This document shows, piece after piece, positions 46,508 through 54,927 of a stretch of DNA of 64,000 bases. The position numbers were made by a program, and so were the translations under genes. The notes under the pieces are model-generated. The model saw nothing but the letters and a program-made list of their open reading frames with translations, had not been told where the DNA came from and did not search any database. This stretch comes from Alectryocaccobium sp964389285 (lineage in GTDB: Bacteria; Bacillota; Clostridia; Lachnospirales; Lachnospiraceae). How positions within the stretch are numbered: position 1 is the stretch's first letter; each line of letters opens with the position of its first letter. Location of the stretch: positions 1 through 64,000 of the forward strand of contig CAYMCZ010000008.1 of assembly GCA_964389285.1 (NCBI GenBank), read 5' to 3'.

Positions 46508-47152
46508 TTACTCTCCCACGATCTGCCTGATCATGGCAAATATTTCGTTTATTTCCATTGTGCCGTCTATCTCATGCAAAACGCCATGAGCATTATAATA
46601 ATCAATAAGCGGTTTAGTTATGGTATGATAAACATCCAGACGTCTCTTTACGGTTTCGGGTTTGTCATCTTCGCGCAGGATAAGCTCTCCGCCGCATTTG
46701 TCACAAAGATTTTCTTTTTCCGGCGCCGCAAATAAAAGATGATAAGTGCTTCCGCAGTCTGTACAGACACGTCTGCCGGCCATTCTGTTGATTATATTTT
46801 CATCCGGCACTTCGATATCAAAAACAAAGTCTATCTTTTCGTTTCTTTTTTCGAGTAAATCCGTAAGCGCCTCTGCCTGCGGTATCGTTCTGGGAAAGCC
46901 GTCAAGCACATATCCGTTTTTTGCGTCATCCTCTGAAATCCGCTCAACCAGCAGCTGAAAAGCAAACTCATCGGGAACGAGAAGTCCTTTATCCAGATAT
47001 TCTTTTGCCTTAAGTCCTTCTTCGGTTCCTTCTTTTATTATTGCTCTGAGTATTTCGCCCGTTGAAATATGAGGCAAATTATAATGTGCTGCAATCTTTT
47101 TGGCCTGGGTTCCTTTTCCAGCTCCCGGGGCACCCAACATGATGATTCTCAT
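46508..47152 (-). CDS. adk: Adenylate kinase
   Basis: 214 residues. P-loop GAPGAGKGTQAKKIA, GFPRTIPQAEAL and a LID domain carrying CTDCG ... CDKCGG, a Cys4 zinc site typical of Gram-positive enzymes. Interconverts ATP, ADP and AMP. Follows secY after an attenuator-like hairpin and precedes map by 5 bases. Confidence 0.98.
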   Translation of the reverse strand: MRIIMLGAPGAGKGTQAKKIAAHYNLPHISTGEILRAIIKEGTEEGLKAKEYLDKGLLVPDEFAFQLLVERISEDDAKNGYVLDGFPRTIPQAEALTDLLEKRNEKIDFVFDIEVPDENIINRMAGRRVCTDCGSTYHLLFAAPEKENLCDKCGGELILREDDKPETVKRRLDVYHTITKPLIDYYNAHGVLHEIDGTMEINEIFAMIRQIVGE

Positions 47153-47182
47153 AAAATACTACTCCTTATGTCTGAATCTGAT

Positions 47183-47209
47183 AAAAAGCTGCAGTGAATT
47201 TACCGCAGC
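47183..47209 (-). terminator. Attenuator-like hairpin between secY and adk
   Basis: GCTGC-GGT / ACT-GCAGC imperfect stem followed by TTTTT on the minus strand, about 30 bases upstream of adk. Because adk-map-infA have no other obvious promoter, partial termination or mRNA processing is likelier than a full stop. Confidence 0.55.
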
Positions 47210-47237
47210 CTTATGATGAACGCCGCCTGCGTCCTGA

Positions 47238-48548
47238 TTATTCACTTAAAAAACCTCTGTAGTTACGCACCAGCATCATAGACTCTATCTGCTTGATAGC
47301 CTCTAAGATTACGGACGCGATAATGATCAGCGAAGTTCCGCCAAACGAAATGCTGGCATTAAACGCTCCGTTGAAAATAAACGGAATAACGGCAACTATT
47401 ACAAGTCCGGCAGCACCGATAAAAATAACGTATTTCAGCATTTCGGAAAGATAGTCCACCGTAGGTTTTCCCGGCCTTATGCCCGGTATAAATCCGCCCT
47501 GCTTTTTCATATTGTCCGCGACTTCCATAGGATTGAAAGTAATGGATGTGTAGAAATAAGCAAAGAATATTACCAAAAGGGCATAAATAACTACGCCGAG
47601 AGTCAAAAACCAGTCATTCGGATTAAACCAGTTGCTGGAACTCAGCATCGAAACTATTCTTCCCGGGATGCCTGTTAACTGATGTCCGGTGAAGCTGATT
47701 ATGATCGCCGGAAATGACATCAGTGAAGCCGCGAAGATGATCGGGATAACTCCGGCCGTGTTAATCTTCAGCGGAATATGGGAAGACTGGCCGCCGTATA
47801 CTCTCCTGCCGACCATTTTCTTGGAATACTGTACGGGGATTCTTCTTTCCCCTCCGTTAAGGATAAGAACCAGCACAACGACAAGTATAATTATCGCAAA
47901 AATGATTACCCATGAAAGCGTTGCCTTTGCGATGGTTTTGCCCTGTACAAAGTTCTGGAAAAGAGTTACCATATCAGCCGGGATACGCGAAACGATATTG
48001 ATCAACAATACGATTGAAATACCGTTGCCTACGCCCTTATCCGAAATCTGCTCTCCTATCCACATCAGGAATGCGCTTCCCGCCGTAAGACAGGCCGTTA
48101 CCGTAAGTACATTCAGGAAATTGAGTTCTATCAAAAGCTGGTTGCCGAAACCGATACACATTGCGATTGACTCAATTATCGATAATGCAATAGTCAGGAA
48201 TCGCGTGATTCTATTGAGCTTTTTCCTGCCCTGTTCTCCGTCTCTGTGAAGCTCCTCGAATTTAGGAATTGCGATAGTAAGAAGCTGTACAATGATCGAA
48301 GAAGTAATGTAAGGTGTAATGCTCAGGGCGAAGATTGAAAAATTACTGAATCCGCCTCCGGTAAAGGCGTCCAGAAAACTGAATGCGTCATTTGCGTTAC
48401 CGGCGAAATACTGGCTGAGGAACTCGGCATTAACACCGGGGACAGGAACCTGAGAACCTGCCCTGATGATAACCAATGCCAGGATTACATAAAATATTCT
48501 TTTTCTGATATCCGCAATACGAAACGCATTTACAATGCCTTTAAACAT
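47238..48548 (-). CDS. secY: Protein translocase subunit SecY
   Basis: 436 residues with ten predicted membrane helices. Begins with a short cytoplasmic segment and contains RAGSQVPVPGVN, the plug-proximal FSIFALSITPYITSSIIVQLL, GVGNGISIVLLINI and PGIRPGKPTVDYL. Forms the SecYEG channel. Overlaps the rplO stop by one base. Confidence 0.98.
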   Translation of the reverse strand: MFKGIVNAFRIADIRKRIFYVILALVIIRAGSQVPVPGVNAEFLSQYFAGNANDAFSFLDAFTGGGFSNFSIFALSITPYITSSIIVQLLTIAIPKFEELHRDGEQGRKKLNRITRFLTIALSIIESIAMCIGFGNQLLIELNFLNVLTVTACLTAGSAFLMWIGEQISDKGVGNGISIVLLINIVSRIPADMVTLFQNFVQGKTIAKATLSWVIIFAIIILVVVLVLILNGGERRIPVQYSKKMVGRRVYGGQSSHIPLKINTAGVIPIIFAASLMSFPAIIISFTGHQLTGIPGRIVSMLSSSNWFNPNDWFLTLGVVIYALLVIFFAYFYTSITFNPMEVADNMKKQGGFIPGIRPGKPTVDYLSEMLKYVIFIGAAGLVIVAVIPFIFNGAFNASISFGGTSLIIIASVILEAIKQIESMMLVRNYRGFLSE

Positions 48549-48988
48549 CAGATCACCTCTATTGTTCCGCCTGCCGCCTCTATTTTAGTTTTAGCGCTTT
48601 CGCTGAAAGCATTTACTTTAACAGTAAGTTTTTTATTTAGCTCACCGAATCCCAGAATTTTAACGCCGTCTTTCGGATTGCTTACGTGTCCGTTTTCCAC
48701 GAGAAAATCAACCGTAACAACCGTACCGTCTTCATATCTGTTAAGTTCAGATACGTTGAGCGCAACTATTTCTTTTGAATTTCTGCATTTGAAGCCTCTT
48801 TTGGGAATTCTTCTGTACAAAGGCATCTGACCGCCTTCGAAGCCGATCCTCGGCGCGCCTGAACGCGCTTTCTGCCCTTTATGTCCCTTTCCGGCTGTTT
48901 TTCCGTTTCCGGAAGCATGACCGCGGCCTCTCCTGAAATTATCGCCATGTCTTGAGCCTGCTTTAGGCTGCAAATTAGATAAATCCAT
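48548..48988 (-). CDS. rplO: 50S ribosomal protein L15
   Basis: 146 residues. The Gly/Arg-rich N-terminus (GSRHGDNFRRGRGHASGNGK, KGQKARSG) and GFEGGQMPLYRRIPKRGF are characteristic. Start ATG behind GGAGGT, between rpmD and secY. Confidence 0.98.
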   Translation of the reverse strand: MDLSNLQPKAGSRHGDNFRRGRGHASGNGKTAGKGHKGQKARSGAPRIGFEGGQMPLYRRIPKRGFKCRNSKEIVALNVSELNRYEDGTVVTVDFLVENGHVSNPKDGVKILGFGELNKKLTVKVNAFSESAKTKIEAAGGTIEVI

Positions 48989-49008
48989 TGCCGTACCTCC
49001 TGTAAGGT

Positions 49009-49191
49009 TTATTTTTCTTCAACTTTCAACAGATATTCAACCTGTTTGACCATGCCGCGGATAGCGGGATTGTCAGGCTGTTCAACTGTGTGATTTACTT
49101 TTCTTAAGCCTAAAGCCTCCACGATCTTTTTGTGTTTAGGAACACAGCCGATCGTAGATTTCTTTAAAGTTATGTTTAATTTATCTGCCAT
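49009..49191 (-). CDS. rpmD: 50S ribosomal protein L30
   Basis: 60 residues from the ATG at 49191: LNITLKKSTIGCVPKHKKIV, GLRKVNHTVEQPDNPAIRGM and VEYLLKVEE. The internal start is used because it gives the family length; AGGAGG lies 12 bases upstream, at the very end of rpsE. Confidence 0.97.
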   Translation of the reverse strand: MADKLNITLKKSTIGCVPKHKKIVEALGLRKVNHTVEQPDNPAIRGMVKQVEYLLKVEEK

Positions 49192-49207
49192 TTTTAGCTG
49201 AACCTCC

Positions 49208-49717
49208 TTAAGCAAAGATCTCTGCTACTGATTTTCCTCTGAGTCTTGCGACTTCAGCAGGAGTCTTGAGCTGACGAAGGCCTTCGATCGTAGCAAGAAC
49301 TACATTCTGTTTGTTATTCGAGCCCAATGATTTTGTACGGATATTGGAGATGCCGGCAAGCTCTACCACTGCACGGGCAGGACCGCCCGCGATAACTCCG
49401 GTACCTTCCGGAGCCTTACGGAGAAGAACTTTCGCGCTTCCGAATTTACCGATAAAGTCATGGGTAACACTGTTGTTTTTATCTCTTGCTACGGTAACTA
49501 ATTTTTTCATGGCATCTTCTTTGCCTTTGCGGATAGCCTCAGGTATTTCCGTAGCTTTTCCAAGTCCGGCGCCAACGTGTCCGTTGCGGTCTCCTACTAC
49601 TACCAAGGCAGTAAAACGCATGTTACGTCCACCCTTAACAACTTTTGTTACTCGTTTAATAGAAACTACGTGCTCTTCAAGTTCCAAAGCAGTCGGATCA
49701 ATGATTGTGTGTCTCAT
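49208..49717 (-). CDS. rpsE: 30S ribosomal protein S5
   Basis: 169 residues from the ATG at 49717 (behind AAAGGAG): RVTKVVKGGRNMRFTALVVV, GHVGAGLGKATEIPEAI and the S5 C-terminal GVIAGGPARAVVELAGI. The open frame continues upstream into rplR without a ribosome site. Confidence 0.98.
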   Translation of the reverse strand: MRHTIIDPTALELEEHVVSIKRVTKVVKGGRNMRFTALVVVGDRNGHVGAGLGKATEIPEAIRKGKEDAMKKLVTVARDKNNSVTHDFIGKFGSAKVLLRKAPEGTGVIAGGPARAVVELAGISNIRTKSLGSNNKQNVVLATIEGLRQLKTPAEVARLRGKSVAEIFA

Positions 49718-49733
49718 GTGTTTTCTCCTTTCT

Positions 49734-50102
49734 TTAGAATACCAGTCCGGCTTCACGTGCCGCGTCGGCAAGTGCCTGAACTTTTCCGTGGTAAACAAAT
49801 CCGCCACGGTCAAAAACTACTTCGGTAATTCCGGCTTCAACCGCTTTTTTACCGATTACGGTTCCGAGATATGCAGCCGCTTTGACATCATTTGTCTTTT
49901 CAAGCTCCGCCTTAACATCTTTCTGGAGAGTGGAAGCAGATACAAGCGTATGTCCTGCCGCGTCATCAATTATCTGAGCGTACATATGCTCATTGCTGCG
50001 GAATACTGCCAAACGCGGTCTGTCTGCAGTGCCGGCGATATGGCTGCGCATTCTTCTGTGTTTTTTCTGACGAACTTCAGCTCTATTTTTTTTATTGATC
50101 AT
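49734..50102 (-). CDS. rplR: 50S ribosomal protein L18
   Basis: 122 residues, 5S rRNA-binding L18: a basic N-terminus (NKKNRAEVRQKKHRRMRSHI), RPRLAVFRSNEHMYAQIIDD and a C-terminal FDRGGFVYHGKVQALADAAREAG. Standard position between rplF and rpsE. Confidence 0.98.
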   Translation of the reverse strand: MINKKNRAEVRQKKHRRMRSHIAGTADRPRLAVFRSNEHMYAQIIDDAAGHTLVSASTLQKDVKAELEKTNDVKAAAYLGTVIGKKAVEAGITEVVFDRGGFVYHGKVQALADAAREAGLVF

Positions 50103-50120
50103 CTCTAAACTCTCCTTATG

Positions 50121-50660
50121 TTATTTTTTACCGGTCTTGCCGACTTTTCTGCGGATCACTTCGTCAGCGTACTTGATACCTTTGCCCTTATACGGCTCGG
50201 GTTTTCTCTTTTCCCTGATCTCAGCGGCATACTGACCTACTTTTTCTTTGTCAATGCCCGACACAGTGATCTTGTTTCCATCAACAGCAGACTCGACCCC
50301 GTCCGGATCGGTCATTTCGACCGGATGAGAGTATCCGAGATTCAAAACAAGCTTTTTGCCCTGTTTTGCCGCACGATAGCCTACGCCGTTTACCTCAAGA
50401 ACTTTCTGGAAGCCGTCGTTTACGCCTGTGACCATGTTCTGGATAAGCGTTCTTGTAAGACCGTGCAGAGATTTCATCTGTTTCAAATCGTTGGGCCTTG
50501 CAACAATAATCTGGCCGTCTTCGATTTTAATATCCATCTGACCCGGCAAAACACGGTGAAGCGTTCCTTTGGGTCCTTTTACGGTTACGTCATTTCCTTC
50601 TTTGATATCTACTGTAACACCCGACGGGATTACAACAGGTAATCTTCCAATTCGTGACAT
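50121..50660 (-). CDS. rplF: 50S ribosomal protein L6
   Basis: 179 residues: MSRIGRLPVVIPSGVTV, VKGPKGTLHRVLP, NGVGYRAAKQG and the signature EKVGQYAAEIREKRKPEPYK with GKGIKYADEVIRRKVGKTG. ATG at 50660. Confidence 0.98.
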   Translation of the reverse strand: MSRIGRLPVVIPSGVTVDIKEGNDVTVKGPKGTLHRVLPGQMDIKIEDGQIIVARPNDLKQMKSLHGLTRTLIQNMVTGVNDGFQKVLEVNGVGYRAAKQGKKLVLNLGYSHPVEMTDPDGVESAVDGNKITVSGIDKEKVGQYAAEIREKRKPEPYKGKGIKYADEVIRRKVGKTGKK

Positions 50661-50733
50661 TGATATGTCCTCCCGTTACTTAAATTTTCGGAGAGAACCG
50701 TGCGTTCTCTCTGTTTTCAGTATAAATATTATC

Positions 50734-51135
50734 TTACCAAACGAAAGCGAGTACTTCTCCGCCTATCTGGAGTTTTCTTGCTTCTTTATCGGTAATAACC
50801 CCCTGGTTTGTAGAAAGGATTGCCGTTCCCATTCCGCCCAGCACTCTCGGAATCTCGTCTTTGTTGACATAAATTCTGAGACCGGGTTTTGAGATTCTTT
50901 TAAGACCGGAAATGATTTTTTCGCTTTTATCCGGGCTGTATTTAAGCGTGATATGTATTTTCCCGGTAACGCCCGATTCTTCCAGATCATACTTTGCTAT
51001 GTATCCCTCTTTTAAAAGAATATCTGCGATAGCAACTTTCATTTTGGAAGCAGGCACGTCAACCGTGTCATGCTTTGCCGCGTTTGCGTTGCGGATTCTT
51101 GTAAGCATATCTGCAATAGGATCGCTCATTGACAT
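50734..51135 (-). CDS. rpsH: 30S ribosomal protein S8
   Basis: 133 residues: MSDPIADMLTRIRNANAAKH at the start and the C-terminal GMGTAILSTNQGVITDKEAR. Start ATG at 51135 behind AAAGGAGG. Confidence 0.98.
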   Translation of the reverse strand: MSMSDPIADMLTRIRNANAAKHDTVDVPASKMKVAIADILLKEGYIAKYDLEESGVTGKIHITLKYSPDKSEKIISGLKRISKPGLRIYVNKDEIPRVLGGMGTAILSTNQGVITDKEARKLQIGGEVLAFVW

Positions 51136-51156
51136 ATTATGTTTCCTCCTTTCTGT

Positions 51157-51342
51157 TTACCAGCTGGCTTTCTTAACGCCGGGAATCTGGCCTTTATACG
51201 CTAACTCGCGGAAACAAATACGACAGATTCCGTATTTTCTTAAATATGCGTGGGGACGTCCGCAGATTCTGCAGCGGCTGTATTCTCTGGTAGAGAATTT
51301 CTGTTTGCGCTGCTGTTTTACCTTCATTGCTGTTTTAGCCAT
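51157..51342 (-). CDS. rpsN: 30S ribosomal protein S14, zinc-binding type
   Basis: 61 residues with CRICGRPHAYLRKYGICRIC, two CxxC pairs that bind zinc, marking the short type Z form. AAAAGGAGG-like site immediately upstream; lies between rplE and rpsH as usual. Confidence 0.98.
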   Translation of the reverse strand: MAKTAMKVKQQRKQKFSTREYSRCRICGRPHAYLRKYGICRICFRELAYKGQIPGVKKASW

Positions 51343-51362
51343 GAACTTTTCCTCCTAAATAA

Positions 51363-51902
51363 TCACTTGGCGAATGGCATATTGAATAATCTCAATAATT
51401 CACGGGCTTCTTCATCTGTCTTTGCGGTAGTTACGAAAATGACGTCCATTCCGCGAACCTTGTCGATCTTATCATACTCGATCTCCGGGAAGATGAGCTG
51501 CTCTTTAATTCCGAGAGCATAATTGCCCCTGCCGTCAAATGAGTCGGGATTTACCCCGCGGAAGTCGCGCACCCTCGGAAGTGCGAGATTGATAAGTCTG
51601 TCCGCAAATTCATACATTTTCTCACCGCGAAGAGTTACCTTGCATCCGATCGCCATTCCCTCACGGAGTTTAAAGTTAGCCACGGACTTTTTGGCCTTTG
51701 TAATGACCGCTTTCTGTCCCGTGATCTTTTCAAGGTCGCTTACGGCACTGTCAAGTACTTTCGCGTTTTCCTTTGCTTCTCCGACGCCCATGTTTACTAC
51801 GATCTTCTCAAGCTTAGGAACCTGCATGACATTTTTATATTCGAATTTCTTCATCATGGAATCGACGATTTCATTCTTATATATTTCCATTAATCTGCTC
51901 AT
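51363..51902 (-). CDS. rplE: 50S ribosomal protein L5
   Basis: 179 residues from the ATG at 51902, which AAGGAGG precedes; the frame runs 6 codons longer. Motifs: VPKLEKIVVNMGVGEAKENA, KAVITKAKKSVANFKLREG, and the C-terminal MDVIFVTTAKTDEEARELL. Contacts 5S rRNA and the P-site tRNA. Confidence 0.98.
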   Translation of the reverse strand: MSRLMEIYKNEIVDSMMKKFEYKNVMQVPKLEKIVVNMGVGEAKENAKVLDSAVSDLEKITGQKAVITKAKKSVANFKLREGMAIGCKVTLRGEKMYEFADRLINLALPRVRDFRGVNPDSFDGRGNYALGIKEQLIFPEIEYDKIDKVRGMDVIFVTTAKTDEEARELLRLFNMPFAK

Positions 51903-51922
51903 AATGATCCTCCTTCCCAAGC

Positions 51923-52231
51923 TCAGTCAATAATATCGCCTGTTGATTTGGCGTAGCGGACTTTTCTGTCTCCGTCCATCTTATATCCGATACGAGTTGC
52001 CTGTCCCTTATGAACATACATAACATTGGAAATATCGATAGGGTTTTCTTTTGTTATAATGCCGCCTGCCTGATTGGCAACGCTGGGCTTTGTATGTTTG
52101 GTGACCACATTTATGCCTTCTACGACAATACGGTTTTTCTTAGGGTCCACAGAAATGACTTTGCCTTCTTTGTCTTTGTCTTTTCCGGCAATGACTTTGA
52201 CTGTATCGCCTTTCTTGATCTTAACTGACAT
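51923..52231 (-). CDS. rplX: 50S ribosomal protein L24
   Basis: 102 residues with an N-terminal KOW motif (KIKKGDTVKVIAGKDKDKEG) and VEGINVVTKHTKPS, then MYVHKGQATRIGYKMDGDRK. Between rplN and rplE. Confidence 0.98.
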   Translation of the reverse strand: MSVKIKKGDTVKVIAGKDKDKEGKVISVDPKKNRIVVEGINVVTKHTKPSVANQAGGIITKENPIDISNVMYVHKGQATRIGYKMDGDRKVRYAKSTGDIID

Positions 52232-52241
52232 GGTCCGCCTC

Positions 52242-52610
52242 CTATAATACTTCCGGTGCGAGGGAAACTATTTTCATAAAATGTTTCTCCCTGAGCTCTC
52301 TGGCTACCGGTCCGAATATACGTGTTCCTCTGGGCGTCTTGTCATCTTTAATGATGACAGCCGCGTTTTCATCAAAACGGATATACGAACCGTCCCTGCG
52401 GCGCGCGCCTTTTACTGTTCTTACTACAACGGCTCTTACAACGTCGCCTTTTTTAACAACGCCGCCCGGTGTTGCATCTTTAACCGTAGCAACGATGATA
52501 TCACCGATGTTTGCGTATCTTCTTTTTGATCCGCCCATAACACGAATGCAAAGAATCTCTTTAGCACCGGTATTATCAGCGACTCTCAGTCTGCTTTCCT
52601 GCTGGATCAT
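52242..52610 (-). CDS. rplN: 50S ribosomal protein L14
   Basis: 122 residues beginning MIQQESRLRVADNTGAKEIL, with RVMGGSKRRYANIGDIIVAT and FGPVARELREKHFMKIVSLA, all diagnostic of L14. Confidence 0.98.
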   Translation of the reverse strand: MIQQESRLRVADNTGAKEILCIRVMGGSKRRYANIGDIIVATVKDATPGGVVKKGDVVRAVVVRTVKGARRRDGSYIRFDENAAVIIKDDKTPRGTRIFGPVARELREKHFMKIVSLAPEVL

Positions 52611-52639
52611 ACTGGTATTCCTCCTTTTGCATCCGAAAA

Positions 52640-52897
52640 TTATTTGGCTTTTTCAATAATCTCTGTAAGACGCCATCTCTTGTCTTTTGAGAGGGGTCTT
52701 GTTTCCATGACTTTAACCGTGTCGCCGATACGGCAGGCATTTTCGGCATCATGGGCTTTTAATTTATAGGTTTTCTTTACGATCTTTTTGTAAAGAGGAT
52801 GTTTAACGTGATCTTCGATTGCAACAACGATAGTTTTATCCATCTTATCGCTGACAACCTTGCCGACACGTGTTTTACGTAAATTTCTTTCTTGCAC
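52640..52897 (-). CDS. rpsQ: 30S ribosomal protein S17
   Basis: 85 residues, GTG start at 52897 with AAAGGAG upstream. Motifs: RVGKVVSDKMDKTIVVAIED, HPLYKKIVKKTYKLKAHDA and GDTVKVMETRPLSKDKRW. Confidence 0.98.
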   Translation of the reverse strand: MQERNLRKTRVGKVVSDKMDKTIVVAIEDHVKHPLYKKIVKKTYKLKAHDAENACRIGDTVKVMETRPLSKDKRWRLTEIIEKAK

Positions 52898-52928
52898 GAT
52901 AGTCTCCTTTCACTAATCAATTCAGTGA

Positions 52929-53138
52929 TTATTCGGCAGCATTGGCTTTCTGTGCGATCACAGTAGAGATTCTTGCGATATTTCTGCGAACCTCTTTAAC
53001 CCTGCTGGTATTGTCAAGCTGATTAGTTGCATTCTGGAATCTTAAGTTAAAGAGTTCCTTCTTTGCCGCTATAAGCTCACCTTTGAGCTCTGCTGCTGAT
53101 TTAGTTCTGAGGTCGTCCATGTAATTCTTACTCTTCAC
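52929..53138 (-). CDS. rpmC: 50S ribosomal protein L29
   Basis: 69 residues from a GTG at 53138 (MKSKNYMDDLRTKSAAELKG), which matches the family N-terminus and follows a GGCGGTG site; an ATG 6 codons in is the alternative. The core KKELFNLRFQNATNQLDNTS is diagnostic. It overlaps the end of rplP by 11 bases. Confidence 0.95.
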   Translation of the reverse strand: MKSKNYMDDLRTKSAAELKGELIAAKKELFNLRFQNATNQLDNTSRVKEVRRNIARISTVIAQKANAAE

Positions 53139-53565
53139 TGTTATCACCGCCTTCAAAATCTGCACGAGAAACTATTTTACATTTACAGGGCAGCTTATGC
53201 ATGGCAAGTCTCAGTGACTCACGAGCTACCTCTTCAGGTACGCCTGCGATCTCAAACATCACTCGCCCCGGTTTAACAACCGCTACCCAGTATTCTACCG
53301 TACCTTTACCTGAACCCATTCGGGTTTCCGCAGGTTTTGCCGTAATCGGTTTGTCCGGGAAAATCTTTATCCATACCTGACCGCCACGTTTTGCGTTACG
53401 TGTCATCGCTATACGGGCCGCTTCGATCTGGTTTGATTTGACCCAGCACGGTTCAAGCGCGACAAGACCGAACTCTCCGTATGATATCGCGTTTCCTCTT
53501 AAAGCTTTGCCTTTCATGGAACCGCGGAACTGTTTACGACGTTTAACTCTTTTAGGCATTAACAT
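53128..53565 (-). CDS. rplP: 50S ribosomal protein L16
   Basis: 145 residues: MLMPKRVKRRKQFRGSMKGK, AARIAMTRNAKRGGQVWI, RMGSGKGTVEYWVAVVKPG and the C-terminal LPCKCKIVSRADFEGG. Two nearby ATGs (53565, 53559) could start it; the first matches the family. Confidence 0.97.
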   Translation of the reverse strand: MLMPKRVKRRKQFRGSMKGKALRGNAISYGEFGLVALEPCWVKSNQIEAARIAMTRNAKRGGQVWIKIFPDKPITAKPAETRMGSGKGTVEYWVAVVKPGRVMFEIAGVPEEVARESLRLAMHKLPCKCKIVSRADFEGGDNSEE

Positions 53566-53567
53566 AA

Positions 53568-54224
53568 TTATTTATCGCTCCCTTCCTTAGTTCCTTTGGC
53601 GGGAAGGATCTCGCCATTATAGACCCAAGCCTTTACGCCAACTTTTCCGTAAGTAGTATCTGCCTCCGCGAAACCATAGTCGATATCCGCACGAAGTGTC
53701 TGAAGCGGGATTGTACCCTCGCTGTAGAACTCGGTACGCGCCATATCCGCTCCGCCGAGACGTCCCGATACCGAAGTTTTGATTCCCAGCGCTCCCGCTC
53801 TCATTGTGCGCTGCATGGTTGATTTCATGGCGCGGCGGAATGAGATACGGTTCTCAAGCTGAAGCGCGATATTTTCAGCCACAAGCTGAGCGTCGCGATC
53901 CGGTCTCTTAACTTCTTTGATATCGATAATTACTTTTTTTCCTATAAGCTTTGAAAGCTCATTTTTAACTTTTTCGATCTCGGTTCCGCCCTTGCCGATT
54001 ACCACGCCGGGTTTCGCCGTCCAAAGGATAACCTTTACCTTTTCGGAGGCTCTCTCGATCTCTATGCGTGAAACGCCCGCGCTGTATAATCTTTTTTTCA
54101 GGAACTTTCTGATATCGTAATCTTCAACCAGCTTGTCTGCAAAATCTTTTTCAGCATACCATCTGGAGTCCCAATCCTTGATAATTCCGACTCTTAAGCC
54201 GTGTGGATTAACTTTCTGACCCAT
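53568..54224 (-). CDS. rpsC: 30S ribosomal protein S3
   Basis: 218 residues: MGQKVNPHGLRVGIIKDWDS, the KH motif VVIGKGGTEIEKVKNELSK, and the C-terminal domain with RTEFYSEGTIPLQTLRADID and GVKAWVYNGEI. Confidence 0.98.
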   Translation of the reverse strand: MGQKVNPHGLRVGIIKDWDSRWYAEKDFADKLVEDYDIRKFLKKRLYSAGVSRIEIERASEKVKVILWTAKPGVVIGKGGTEIEKVKNELSKLIGKKVIIDIKEVKRPDRDAQLVAENIALQLENRISFRRAMKSTMQRTMRAGALGIKTSVSGRLGGADMARTEFYSEGTIPLQTLRADIDYGFAEADTTYGKVGVKAWVYNGEILPAKGTKEGSDK

Positions 54225-54235
54225 TTTAGACCTCC

Positions 54236-54622
54236 TTATCTTTCATCCAGAACTATTGTAATGTGACTGGTGCGCTTTTCGATCCTGTAAGCTCTGCCCT
54301 GCGCTCTTGGCTGAACCCTCTTCATGGTCGGAGCCTTGTTTGCATAGCACTCTGCCACATACAGATCTGATTTGTCGAGGCCGTTATTGTTTTCGGCATT
54401 TGCGGTAGCTGATTCCAAAAGCTTTTTGATAACGCCCGAAGCGTATCTCGGAGAGTTTGCCAAAATACCTACGGCTGTTTCGGCGTCTTTGCCCCTGATG
54501 GCATCCAGAACGAAGCATGCTTTCTGTACCGGCACCCTTGCATAGGAAAGTTTGGCTGAAGGTCTTACATCTTTTTCCGCATTTCTTGCTCTTTTAATCT
54601 GACTTCTGTGTCCCTTTGACAT
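54236..54622 (-). CDS. rplV: 50S ribosomal protein L22
   Basis: 128 residues: RVPVQKACFVLDAIRGKDAE, VIKKLLESATANAENN and the C-terminal PTMKRVQPRAQGRAYRIEKR. The extended hairpin that lines the exit tunnel is present. Between rpsS and rpsC. Confidence 0.98.
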   Translation of the reverse strand: MSKGHRSQIKRARNAEKDVRPSAKLSYARVPVQKACFVLDAIRGKDAETAVGILANSPRYASGVIKKLLESATANAENNNGLDKSDLYVAECYANKAPTMKRVQPRAQGRAYRIEKRTSHITIVLDER

Positions 54623-54639
54623 TTATTTGCCTCCTTTCC

Positions 54640-54915
54640 TTATCTGGATCGTTTCTCGTCTTTTCCGTGACCTCTGTATGTTCTTGTTGCCACGAATTCG
54701 CCGAGTTTATGTCCTACCATGTCCTCTGTTACATAAACCGGGACATGCTTGCGTCCGTCGTGTACCGCGATAGTGTGACCCACAAATGAAGGGAAAATAG
54801 TAGAACGACGTGACCAGGTTTTGATAACTGTCTTTTCGCCTGATTCATTGGCTGCGTTTATTTTTTTCAACAGGCTTTCATCAGCGAAAGGTCCTTTTTT
54901 AAGTGATCTGGACAT
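54640..54915 (-). CDS. rpsS: 30S ribosomal protein S19
   Basis: 91 residues: MSRSLKKGPFADESLLKKI, KTWSRRSTIFPSFVGHTIAV and MVGHKLGEFVATRTYRGHGK. Start behind AGGAGG. Confidence 0.98.
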   Translation of the reverse strand: MSRSLKKGPFADESLLKKINAANESGEKTVIKTWSRRSTIFPSFVGHTIAVHDGRKHVPVYVTEDMVGHKLGEFVATRTYRGHGKDEKRSR

Positions 54916-54927
54916 CTTATTTCCTCC

